A stretch of 5,369 nt of DNA from Desulfobacteraceae bacterium (GTDB lineage: Bacteria > Desulfobacterota > Desulfobacteria > Desulfobacterales > Desulfobacteraceae). The notes under the pieces were generated by a model. It saw only the letters and a program-made list of their open reading frames with translations. It did no database searches and had not been told where the DNA came from. The position numbers and the translations under genes are program-made. Of the stretch, positions 1 to 5,369 are shown one piece after another. The stretch covers positions 1-5,369 of the forward strand of contig JAGLLQ010000304.1 in assembly GCA_023140455.1 (NCBI GenBank). The letters are read 5' to 3'. Numbering within the stretch: position 1 is the stretch's first letter; each line of letters starts with the position of its first letter.

Positions 1-5
1 TTTTC

Positions 6-11
6 AGGAGG
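6..11 (+). promoter_or_regulatory. Ribosome binding site of the hibernation factor gene
   Basis: A perfect AGGAGG lies 5 nt before the ATG at 17. It fixes the start of the hpf-like gene and suggests efficient translation. No promoter can be judged because only 16 bases precede the gene. Confidence 0.85.
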
Positions 12-16
12 TTCTT

Positions 17-376
17 ATGCAGATATCCATTACGTTCAAAAACATTGATTCATCAGATGCAGTTAAATCTCACATCCATGAAAAATTTGAGAGATTAGAC
101 AAGATGCTTGATTATCAAGCTGATGCGCATATTGTCTTATCGATTGAGAAGTTGCGCAATATAGCTGATATCAATTTCACCTGTGACAAGATAAAAATTC
201 ATGCAAAGGAAGAAACTGAAAATAATATGTATGCTGCAATTGACGCACTTACAGATAAAGTCAAATTACAAATCAAAAAATTCAAAGATAAACAGCGAAG
301 GCATTTGGCAGGTGATAAGCAGAGCATTAAACCCAATGAGATGGAGGGATATTCAGCAGAAAGTATTAATGGATAG
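17..376 (+). CDS. hpf: Short-form ribosome hibernation promoting factor (HPF/RaiA family)
   Basis: Complete 119-residue protein. Family role: it binds the decoding region of the 30S subunit in stationary phase or starvation, blocks tRNA and mRNA sites and favours inactive 100S ribosome dimers. What is seen: residues 1-96 follow the E. coli HPF pattern, starting MQISITFKNI, with a basic-acidic helix around 13-30 and the family signature NMYAAIDALTDKV followed by a lysine-rich helix ending KDKQRRH (about residues 69-96). The last 23 residues are a polar tail of no recognised domain. At 119 residues it is longer than E. coli HPF (95) but lacks the second dimerisation domain of long HPF (about 180-190), so it would probably act with a separate partner such as RMF, or alone. 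The start is set by AGGAGG 5 nt upstream. In many Gram-negative genomes this gene follows rpoN; the upstream gene is outside the window. Downstream it faces the convergent dehydratase gene after 28 bp. Confidence 0.93.
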   Translation: MQISITFKNIDSSDAVKSHIHEKFERLDKMLDYQADAHIVLSIEKLRNIADINFTCDKIKIHAKEETENNMYAAIDALTDKVKLQIKKFKDKQRRHLAGDKQSIKPNEMEGYSAESING

Positions 377-389
377 TGGAGTTAGAAAG

Positions 390-406
390 AGACCATAGCA
401 GGGTCT
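390..406. terminator. Weak hairpin between convergent genes, possible terminator
   Basis: AGACC (390-394) can pair with GGTCT (402-406) around a 7-nt loop, in the 28-bp gap between the two convergent stop codons and overlapping the last bases of the dehydratase gene. The 5-bp stem is short, and neither strand has a clean U-tract after it: the plus strand continues AAAAAC and the minus strand CTTTCT. It is the only terminator-like structure in the gap, so it is listed with low confidence. Confidence 0.25.
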
Positions 407-2768
407 AAAAACATTGATGATTTGTCCTTTGAATAATTTCGTTTTGCAGAGCAAGTGTTAGATCAACAAAATAGTCACTGTATCCTGCGACTCTTACAAT
501 AAGGTCTCTGTAGTTGTTTGGATTTTTCTGGGCATCTATTAAGGTTTTTTCAGACACAACATTAAATTGAATGTGGTGTCCGTCCATGCTGAAATATGCA
601 CGAATAATGTCTTTTACTGATTCTATGCCCTTAGCGGTTTCCAAAAGGTCAGGCAGGAATTTTTGGTTGAGCAGTGTTCCGCCTGTTTGGAGATGATCTA
701 TTTTTGATGCTGATTTTACAACAGCAGTGGGTCCGTTTCTGTCAGCACCCTGGACAGGAGAGATCCCTTCTGAAAATGGCATTTTGCTTTTTCGTCCATC
801 AGGGAGGGCATTTGTTACTTCTCCAAAGTAGACATGACATGTGGTTGGAAGAAGGTTAATCCTGTGTACGCCGCCTTTGGCATTTGGCCTGTTATTAACC
901 TGTTCAAAAAATGCTTTGAAAACCAATTGTAAAATTTCGTCAGCATAAGAATCATCATTCCCGTATTTTGGAGTTTTGTTCAGCAGGGCTTCGCATAATG
1001 CATCATTTTCTGTAAAATCATTTTTTAGCTCAGTAAGCATATCTGCCATTTTTATTTTTTTATTATCAAATACATTGTATTTTAAAGATGTGAGCGAATC
1101 GGTAACAGTGCCTAAGCCCACGCCCTGAATATAGGAGGTATTGTATCTTGCCCCTCCCTGATTATAATCAAGTCCGTTCTTGATGCAGTCTTCTGTAACA
1201 AGGCTCAACAACGGTACCGGCATATAATCGCTGTTTATTTTTTCTATTATATTGTTGCCCTTGATCTTTATGTTAATAAAGTATTCAAGCTGGGCTTTAT
1301 AAGCGCCAAATAACTGATCAAAGGATTTAAATTTTTCAGGCTTACCTGTTTTAATACCTATATTTTTTTGTGTTACAGGGTCTTGACCATTATTCAAAGT
1401 AATCTCAAGAATTTTTGGCAGATTAAAATATCCTGTTAAAATATAGCACTCTTTTCCAAAAACACCGGCCTCAACACATCCGCTTGCCCCGCCTTTTCTG
1501 GCATCTTCAATGGATTTGCCCTGGATTACATGCTCTTGAATAATAGCATCAGTGTTGAATATTGAAGGTTGACCAAATCCGGTTGCAACAATTTTCAGAG
1601 CTCTTTTAATGAACCGGTCAGGGTTTTTCTTTGAAACCTGAATCATGGAGCTGGGTTGTAAAAGTCTCATTTCTTCAATTACATCAAGGATAAGGTAGGT
1701 AAGCTCATTTACACCATCTTTATTATCAGGAGTTACGCCGCCTAAATTAATAAGGCAGAAATCAACATATGTGTTGCTTTCTTTTGCTGTTATTCCAACT
1801 TTTGGCGGAGCTGGATGGTTGTTGAACTTGATCCAGAAACAGCAAAGTAGTTCTTTTGCTTCTTCAATTGTGAGTTTGCCCTGATCAATATCTTTTTTAA
1901 AAAATGGATAGAGATTCTGGTCAATACGTCCAGGGTTAAATGCATCCCAGGGGTTTAATTCAGTAATAATACCTACATGGAGAAACCAGTAATATTGAAG
2001 TGCTTCAAAGAATGATTCAGGAGCATTTTTAGGGACTTTTCTACAAATTTGCGCCATTTTGCCAAGCTCTTTTTTTCGTTCAGGGTCTTTCTCTTTTGAA
2101 ATGAGGCTTTCAAGTTCATCAGCATGTCTGTTTGCAAAAGAGATAAGGGCATCAGCAGAAATTTCCAAAGCTTTTAATTCTTCGAGCTTGTTGTAAGCCA
2201 AAGGATCATTGAAAAAGTCAATTTCCTTTTTTGAGGTTTGTATATCTTTTTTAAGATCTGAGAATCCCTTAGTATAAATCATGTCGCCGCATGCAGTGTG
2301 TCCGGGTGTCCGCTGCTCCTGAAACTCTGTAAACATACCTGCTTCAAAAGAGGCGATCCATTCTTTATCCATTGAGCTTAAAATTTTTTCTCTTGTGGTT
2401 TTCCCCAGCCAGAAAGGTATGATTTTATCTTTATATATTGCTTTTGTTTCTTCAGAAACTGTATATGATATTTTTTCCCGACTGTTTAAAACCTCAAGAT
2501 CATCAAGGGAATGCAGACATATTTCAGGGTAGGTTGGAACAGCTTTGGGTTCAGGTCCTCTTTCTCCTACAATAAGTTCATCTGTTTCAATATATATCTT
2601 TTTGTTCTCAAGTATAGCTTTAAGGCAAAGAGCTCTCTGACAAGGCACAGACTCTTTTAAATTGATACCGGTTTCATAAAATTCAGTTACAAGCAATGCT
2701 CTTTCATGGGAAAGAGAAACTTTAGCATTTTGACTTTTTGCTTTAAGCTCTTTTATTCTTGGGTTCAT
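405..2768 (-). CDS. hypD: Glycyl radical enzyme, probable trans-4-hydroxy-L-proline dehydratase
   Basis: A 787-residue glycyl radical enzyme; likely reaction: trans-4-hydroxy-L-proline to (S)-1-pyrroline-5-carboxylate plus water, cytoplasmic and strictly anaerobic. Seen, numbered from the ATG at 2768: thiyl-radical motif GCVE with Cys431 and Glu433, and C-terminal RVAGYSD with radical Gly762. Residues recalled as substrate-binding or catalytic in Clostridioides difficile HypD (F152, H160, D278, S334, D339, F340, Y450, T645) all have counterparts at a constant offset of three: F149, H157, D275, S331, D336, F337, Y447, T642. Long stretches also match, for example PTYPEIC, GMFTEF, TELNPWDAF and NKTPKYGNDD. 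This argues against pyruvate formate-lyase (CC motif), choline lyase and glycerol dehydratase. Length fits HypD (about 789). The frame stays open to an ATG at 2798, but those ten residues (MDLIYQSAAN) look like read-through of the activase gene end; family similarity starts at NPRIKELK, just after the ATG at 2768, where GGCGG lies 5 nt upstream. Cotranscribed with the activase. The symbol is unrelated to hydrogenase-maturation HypD. Confidence 0.85.
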   Translation of the reverse strand: MNPRIKELKAKSQNAKVSLSHERALLVTEFYETGINLKESVPCQRALCLKAILENKKIYIETDELIVGERGPEPKAVPTYPEICLHSLDDLEVLNSREKISYTVSEETKAIYKDKIIPFWLGKTTREKILSSMDKEWIASFEAGMFTEFQEQRTPGHTACGDMIYTKGFSDLKKDIQTSKKEIDFFNDPLAYNKLEELKALEISADALISFANRHADELESLISKEKDPERKKELGKMAQICRKVPKNAPESFFEALQYYWFLHVGIITELNPWDAFNPGRIDQNLYPFFKKDIDQGKLTIEEAKELLCCFWIKFNNHPAPPKVGITAKESNTYVDFCLINLGGVTPDNKDGVNELTYLILDVIEEMRLLQPSSMIQVSKKNPDRFIKRALKIVATGFGQPSIFNTDAIIQEHVIQGKSIEDARKGGASGCVEAGVFGKECYILTGYFNLPKILEITLNNGQDPVTQKNIGIKTGKPEKFKSFDQLFGAYKAQLEYFINIKIKGNNIIEKINSDYMPVPLLSLVTEDCIKNGLDYNQGGARYNTSYIQGVGLGTVTDSLTSLKYNVFDNKKIKMADMLTELKNDFTENDALCEALLNKTPKYGNDDSYADEILQLVFKAFFEQVNNRPNAKGGVHRINLLPTTCHVYFGEVTNALPDGRKSKMPFSEGISPVQGADRNGPTAVVKSASKIDHLQTGGTLLNQKFLPDLLETAKGIESVKDIIRAYFSMDGHHIQFNVVSEKTLIDAQKNPNNYRDLIVRVAGYSDYFVDLTLALQNEIIQRTNHQCF

Positions 2769-2773
2769 ATTAG

Positions 2774-2778
2774 CCGCC
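2774..2778 (-). promoter_or_regulatory. Possible ribosome binding site deciding the dehydratase start
   Basis: On the minus strand GGCGG precedes the ATG at 2768 by 5 nt, in an otherwise A/T-only stretch. It is one mismatch from GGAGG. The competing ATG at 2798 is preceded only by A/T-rich sequence with no purine-rich G-containing box. This, together with where family similarity begins, favours the 2768 start. Confidence 0.4.
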
Positions 2779-2788
2779 GATTGATATA

Positions 2789-3556
2789 TTAAATCCATTT
2801 TTTATAAATTTTTTTTTTTATTTGATCAGTTTTTATTTTTGAATAAGGCTTAAGCCCTTTTAAATGATTTTTTATTCCAAGCATTTCATACTTCCCTTCT
2901 CCTGTGTTATGGAAAGGAAGCAGGCAAATATCTTTGAATTTTTTTAAACTTGTTAAAAGGAATATTATACCATCTATATTATCATTTGTATCGGTTATAT
3001 TCGGAATCAGTGGGATCCGTATTGTGACAGCGATATCTGTTGTTGTGAGGAATTTTAAGTTATCAACAACAGGTTTTAAAGGGGCGCTTATATATTGTTT
3101 GTGTTCATCATTATCAACAAGTTTCAGGTCAAATAATATCGCGTCAATTTTTTGACATATCTTTTTAAAAATCTCTAATGGGGCATGTCCTGAGGTATCT
3201 ATGCATGTGTGAATATCTTTTTTTTTACATTCATTGATAAGGTCAAAAAGAAAATCAGGTTGACTTAACGGCTCCCCGCCTGAAAAAGTAACTCCACCTC
3301 CAGACTGCTCATAAAATATAAAATCTTTTTCAATTTCATCAACAAGATTGGAGACTGAATAAGTATCTGGCTTATATGTATTGTTTTTTTTTAGTATCTC
3401 CGCAAAAGGTTGGCTTTCAGGGTTATGACACCATTGGCATTTTAAAGGGCATCCCTGAAAAAAAACTGTAGTCCTTATCCCGGGGCCATCGTGGAGGCAA
3501 TATCTCTGAATTCTAAATATGTTTCCTGTTTGCATCAATGGTTCTGATTTTGTCAT
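2789..3556 (-). CDS. Glycyl radical enzyme activase (radical SAM), apparent 3' frameshift
   Basis: Radical-SAM activating enzyme, 255 residues as read; it would generate the glycyl radical on the downstream dehydratase. Seen: HDGPGIRTTVFFQGC leading into the cluster motif CPLKCQWC (Cys36, Cys40, Cys43, with Trp42 at the SAM-contacting aromatic position), SGGGVTFSGGEP (85-96) with the GGE motif for SAM, DTSG (120-123), LFDLKLVD (141-148) and LLPFHNTGEGKYEMLG (212-227). No cysteine lies between Cys43 and the GGE motif, so the ferredoxin-like domain with two extra [4Fe-4S] clusters found in many non-PFL activases is missing; the layout is that of compact PFL activase (about 246 residues). The C-terminus KKKIYKKWI follows an 11-A run; removing one A gives KKKFIKNGFNISIGG, closer to the family end, a 261-residue protein stopping at 2770. 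No clear ribosome binding site precedes the ATG at 3556 or the alternative Met8 (3535); the upstream one is kept because no signal favours the other. Confidence 0.88.
   Translation of the reverse strand: MTKSEPLMQTGNIFRIQRYCLHDGPGIRTTVFFQGCPLKCQWCHNPESQPFAEILKKNNTYKPDTYSVSNLVDEIEKDFIFYEQSGGGVTFSGGEPLSQPDFLFDLINECKKKDIHTCIDTSGHAPLEIFKKICQKIDAILFDLKLVDNDEHKQYISAPLKPVVDNLKFLTTTDIAVTIRIPLIPNITDTNDNIDGIIFLLTSLKKFKDICLLPFHNTGEGKYEMLGIKNHLKGLKPYSKIKTDQIKKKIYKKWI
2809..2819 (-). other. 11-A homopolymer in the activase gene: frameshift or slippage site
   Basis: Eleven consecutive A residues on the coding (minus) strand encode part of the Lys-Lys-Lys run near the activase C-terminus. With 11 A the frame ends at 2789. 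With 10 A it continues through FIKNGFNISIGG to a TAA at 2770-2772, directly before the ATG at 2768 (TAATATG). With 12 A it would stop after Asn-Leu. The 10-A reading gives both a family-like C-terminus and a tidy gene junction. Runs of this length are prone to polymerase slippage and to sequencing error. Confidence 0.7.
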
Positions 3557-3615
3557 ATTTTTTTAAATATCACTTAAACCTTTTTGCATCAATTTATATT
3601 TTTTAAAAAAAATCA

Positions 3616-3643
3616 TTGACTCTATAATTTTAAAAAGTATAAT
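3616..3643 (+). promoter_or_regulatory. Candidate sigma70 promoter toward the acyl-CoA dehydrogenase
   Basis: TTGACT (3616-3621) and TATAAT (3638-3643) are separated by 16 bp, close to the consensus. Transcription would begin near 3650 and give a leader of about 210 nt before the ATG at 3863. AT-rich DNA produces TATAAT by chance (a second one lies at 3623-3628), but the combination with a good -35 box is the best plus-strand candidate in the region. Confidence 0.5.
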
Positions 3644-3658
3644 GAATGGAGATTCATT
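3641..3658. repeat. Inverted repeat AATGAAT-GGAG-ATTCATT, possible operator
   Basis: A perfect 7-bp inverted repeat with a 4-nt spacer overlaps the plus-strand -10 box and predicted start, and lies just downstream of the predicted minus-strand start. That position would suit a repressor site controlling both directions. The arms are AT-rich, so chance occurrence is possible; no regulator gene is in the window. Confidence 0.4.
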
Positions 3659-3671
3659 TTTAATTAACAGT

Positions 3672-3699
3672 GTTATATGGAAATGAAAAGTATTATCAA
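3672..3699 (-). promoter_or_regulatory. Candidate sigma70 promoter for the activase-dehydratase operon
   Basis: On the minus strand TTGATA (3699-3694) and TATAAC (3677-3672) are separated by 16 bp; each box differs from consensus at one position. Transcription would begin near 3665 and reach the activase ATG after about 108 nt. It overlaps head-on with the plus-strand candidate, so the two transcripts would share a few bases of 5' leader. Confidence 0.45.
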
Positions 3700-3707
3700 T
3701 AAGGCGC

Positions 3708-3718
3708 AACAAATTGTT
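3708..3718. repeat. Palindrome AACAA-A-TTGTT upstream of the minus-strand promoter
   Basis: Two perfect 5-bp arms around a single A lie 8 bp upstream of the minus-strand -35 box, a usual position for an activator site. It is preceded by GGCGC, the most GC-rich spot nearby. It does not match a regulator site I recognise. Confidence 0.3.
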
Positions 3719-3738
3719 TTTATAGCAAAAAGAATGAG

Positions 3739-3764
3739 AACCCAATTTTTTTTTAACATGGGTT
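3739..3764. repeat. Inverted repeat AACCCA / TGGGTT with a 14-nt loop
   Basis: A 6-bp stem (3739-3744 with 3759-3764) encloses a loop of 14 nt containing a T9 run. It would sit in the leader of a plus-strand transcript from the 3616 promoter. The T-run is in the loop rather than after the stem, so it is not an intrinsic terminator. Function unknown. Confidence 0.25.
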
Positions 3765-3851
3765 AATATGAATTCTTAGATGAGGAAAGATTCATTTTTT
3801 ATATAAAATAATAATTTTTAATTTAATTTAACATATTAATAATAAAGGCTT

Positions 3852-3857
3852 AGGAGA
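3852..3857 (+). promoter_or_regulatory. Ribosome binding site of the acyl-CoA dehydrogenase
   Basis: AGGAGA lies 5 nt before the ATG at 3863, a strong Shine-Dalgarno match that fixes the start codon of the downstream gene. Confidence 0.85.
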
Positions 3858-3862
3858 GAAAA

Positions 3863-5369
3863 ATGGCACAACAAATCGCAGATAGAAGGGATATTGACTT
3901 TGTTCTCCATGAACAATTTATGGCAGGAGATTTTGCTGATAAAAGTGAAGATTTTGCTGAATTTAATAAAAAAACAATAGATTTGATTGTTTCAGAAGCA
4001 AGAAATTTTGCAATCAAAGAGCTTCTACCGATATATAAAGAAGGTGATGAAGAGGGCTGTACTTTTAAAAATGGTGAAGTTACTACACCAAAATCATTTA
4101 AAAGAGTTTATGATCTTTTGAATGAAGGGGAATGGCTTGCCATGGTTGAAGATCCTGAATGGGGCGGACAGGGAATGCCAAGGTTAGCATCTTCAGCAGC
4201 TTATGAATATTTCAATGGTGCAAATCATCCTTTTATGATGTATGCGGGTCTTACTCATGGGGCGGGAAAGCTTGTTGAGGCTTTTGGTACTGACAAGCAA
4301 AAAGAACTTTTTTTAAAAAAATTGTATTCAGGTGAATGGACTGGAACCATGCTTTTAACAGAACCGGGTGCCGGGTCTGATGTAGGAGCTTTGACTACTA
4401 TAGCTACTAAAAATGATGATGGTACCTATTCCATTAAGGGAGACAAGATTTTTATTTCAGGTGGCGAGCATGATATGGCTGATAATATTATTCATCCAAC
4501 ACTTGCGCGTATAGAAGGAGCCCCTGAAGGAACAAAAGGAATAAGCCTTTTTCTTGTACCAAAATACAAAGTTAATGACGATGGCTCTATCGGCAATGCC
4601 AATGATGTTGTCTGTACCGGTATTGAACATAAGCTTGGAATTCATGGAAACAGTACATGTTCTCTTTCTCTTGGCGGTAAAGGAGAATGTGCTGGAACAC
4701 TTCTTGGTGAAGAGAACAAGGGTATGAAAGCAATGTTCCTGATGATGAATGAAGCTCGTCTTCTTGTAGGATATCAGGGTTATGCCTGTGCGTCAGCTTC
4801 ATATATACATGCTGTTAATTATGCAAGGGAAAGAGTTCAGGGTAAAAACCTTCTTGAGATGATGGACTCTGAAGCAAAATCTGTCGCAATTATTAATCAT
4901 CCTGACGTTAGAAGGCAGCTTTTAGAGATGAAAGTCTTTGTCGAAGGAGCAAGAAGTCTTCTTTATTATGTTAATTATTGTGCTGATATGGCAAAGATTG
5001 CAGAAACCGAGGAAGAAAGAGAAAAATATGAAGGTTTTATTGAGGTTCTGACCCCGGTTGCAAAAGGTTATGTAACTGATCGTGCCTTTGAAATTTGCAG
5101 CCAGGGTGTTCAGATTTTTGGCGGGTATGGATATATTGAAGAATATCCGGTTGCACAGCTTTTAAGAGATTGTAGAATTACAATGCTCTATGAAGGAACA
5201 AATGGTGTTCAGGCAATGGATCTTCTTGGAAGAAAACTTGGCCTGAATAAAGGCAAACCTATCATGGATCTGTTTGGTGAAATGCAGAAAGCTGTTGCTG
5301 CTGCCAAAGCCCTTCCCGAGCTTGAAAAACAGGCTGTCAAAGTTGAAGAAGCCATGAACAAATTTGCAG
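3863..5369 (+). CDS. Long-form acyl-CoA dehydrogenase (FAD), 3' end cut by the window
   Basis: The first 502 codons are visible with no stop; the family is usually about 590-600 residues, so roughly 95 are missing. Role: FAD-dependent alpha,beta-dehydrogenation of an acyl-CoA thioester, passing electrons to electron transfer flavoprotein, in the cytoplasm. Seen: an N-terminal extension with DIDFVLHEQF (residues 10-19), typical of the long acyl-CoA dehydrogenase/DmdC-like group; DPEWGGQGMP (97-106); the flavin-binding signature TEPGAGSDVGALTT (166-179); KIFISGGEHD (195-204); IFGGYGYIEEYP (418-429); and RDCRITMLYEGTNGVQ (435-450), where Glu444 is the likely catalytic base. Residues from about 465 begin the extra C-terminal domain of the long group. 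Substrate cannot be assigned: relatives act on fatty acyl-CoA or on 3-methylmercaptopropionyl-CoA. AGGAGA sets the start. It is divergent from the activase operon across 306 bp. Confidence 0.93.
   Translation, partial: MAQQIADRRDIDFVLHEQFMAGDFADKSEDFAEFNKKTIDLIVSEARNFAIKELLPIYKEGDEEGCTFKNGEVTTPKSFKRVYDLLNEGEWLAMVEDPEWGGQGMPRLASSAAYEYFNGANHPFMMYAGLTHGAGKLVEAFGTDKQKELFLKKLYSGEWTGTMLLTEPGAGSDVGALTTIATKNDDGTYSIKGDKIFISGGEHDMADNIIHPTLARIEGAPEGTKGISLFLVPKYKVNDDGSIGNANDVVCTGIEHKLGIHGNSTCSLSLGGKGECAGTLLGEENKGMKAMFLMMNEARLLVGYQGYACASASYIHAVNYARERVQGKNLLEMMDSEAKSVAIINHPDVRRQLLEMKVFVEGARSLLYYVNYCADMAKIAETEEEREKYEGFIEVLTPVAKGYVTDRAFEICSQGVQIFGGYGYIEEYPVAQLLRDCRITMLYEGTNGVQAMDLLGRKLGLNKGKPIMDLFGEMQKAVAAAKALPELEKQAVKVEEAMNKFA

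Larger units (their letters stand above)
3557..3862. other. AT-rich divergent intergenic region between activase and acyl-CoA dehydrogenase
   Basis: This 306-bp stretch is very AT-rich and holds no convincing gene. It separates the minus-strand activase/dehydratase unit from the plus-strand acyl-CoA dehydrogenase. It contains a candidate promoter on each strand, an inverted repeat lying between them, two further palindromes and a 12-bp direct repeat, each listed separately. A 60-codon minus-strand open frame (3563-3745) was judged spurious. Confidence 0.8.

Noticed and set aside
201..398. 65-codon plus-strand open frame inside hpf
   Set aside because: Out-of-frame shadow of a clearly conserved gene, without its own start signals.
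674..859. 61-codon plus-strand open frame
   Set aside because: Antisense to the well-conserved C-terminal part of the dehydratase; no start signal.
405..2768. Dehydratase as pyruvate formate-lyase, choline trimethylamine-lyase or glycerol dehydratase
   Set aside because: It has GCVE rather than the CC pair of pyruvate formate-lyase, and the residues recalled for HypD (F149, H157, D275, S331, D336, F337, Y447, T642) are all present, with family-specific stretches matching HypD best.
2904..3155. 83-codon plus-strand open frame with hydrophobic stretches
   Set aside because: Antisense to the activase; the hydrophobicity comes from reading Asn/Asp/Lys-rich codons in reverse complement.
3563..3745. 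60-codon minus-strand open frame in the intergenic region
   Set aside because: Composition follows the AT-rich background (Phe, Ile, Lys, Asn), there is no ribosome binding site, no recognisable domain, and it would cover both candidate promoters.
3739..3764. Intrinsic terminator from AACCCA...TGGGTT with a T-run
   Set aside because: The T-run is in the loop, not after the stem, and no gene ends just before it.
3865..3880. Sigma54-like GG/GC elements around TGGCAC at the dehydrogenase start
   Set aside because: The GC element is one base out of the required spacing and the site lies inside the coding sequence.
4457..4802. Two overlapping minus-strand open frames
   Set aside because: Antisense to the acyl-CoA dehydrogenase core, which has conserved motifs throughout; no ribosome binding sites.

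Overview
The window reads as AT-rich chromosomal DNA from a strictly anaerobic bacterium, most likely a sulfate-reducing Desulfobacterota (Desulfobacterales-like). The evidence is an oxygen-sensitive glycyl radical enzyme with its radical-SAM activase, a long (about 600-residue class) acyl-CoA dehydrogenase of a kind common in that group, and a short HPF-type ribosome hibernation factor as in Gram-negative bacteria. The taxonomy is inference; no rRNA or other marker gene is present.

Layout, left to right. Positions 17-376 (+) encode a short ribosome hibernation promoting factor behind a strong ribosome binding site; its operon enters from the left edge. It converges on a two-gene minus-strand unit with a 28-bp gap that holds only a weak hairpin. 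Positions 3556 down to about 2770 (-) encode the activase, and 2768 down to 405 (-) encode a glycyl radical dehydratase whose active-site residues fit trans-4-hydroxy-L-proline dehydratase (HypD). An AT-rich, gene-free region (3557-3862) contains candidate promoters on both strands and several palindromes. From 3863 (+) to the right edge runs a long-form acyl-CoA dehydrogenase, cut off by the window end after 502 codons.

The activase and dehydratase work as a pair: the activase uses a [4Fe-4S] cluster and S-adenosylmethionine to place a radical on a C-terminal glycine of the dehydratase, which would then dehydrate trans-4-hydroxy-L-proline to pyrroline-5-carboxylate. No pyrroline-5-carboxylate reductase gene is in view. 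The acyl-CoA dehydrogenase is divergent and not obviously linked in function.

The most notable observation is an 11-A run near the 3' end of the activase gene (2809-2819). As given, the protein ends in a lysine-rich tail without the usual family C-terminus, and the annotated dehydratase start overlaps it by 10 nt. With one A fewer, the frame ends in ...NGFNISIGG, which resembles the family C-terminus, and stops one base before an internal ATG of the dehydratase (TAATATG). This points to a sequence indel, a real frameshift mutation, or a transcriptional slippage site, and it argues that the dehydratase starts at 2768 rather than 2798.
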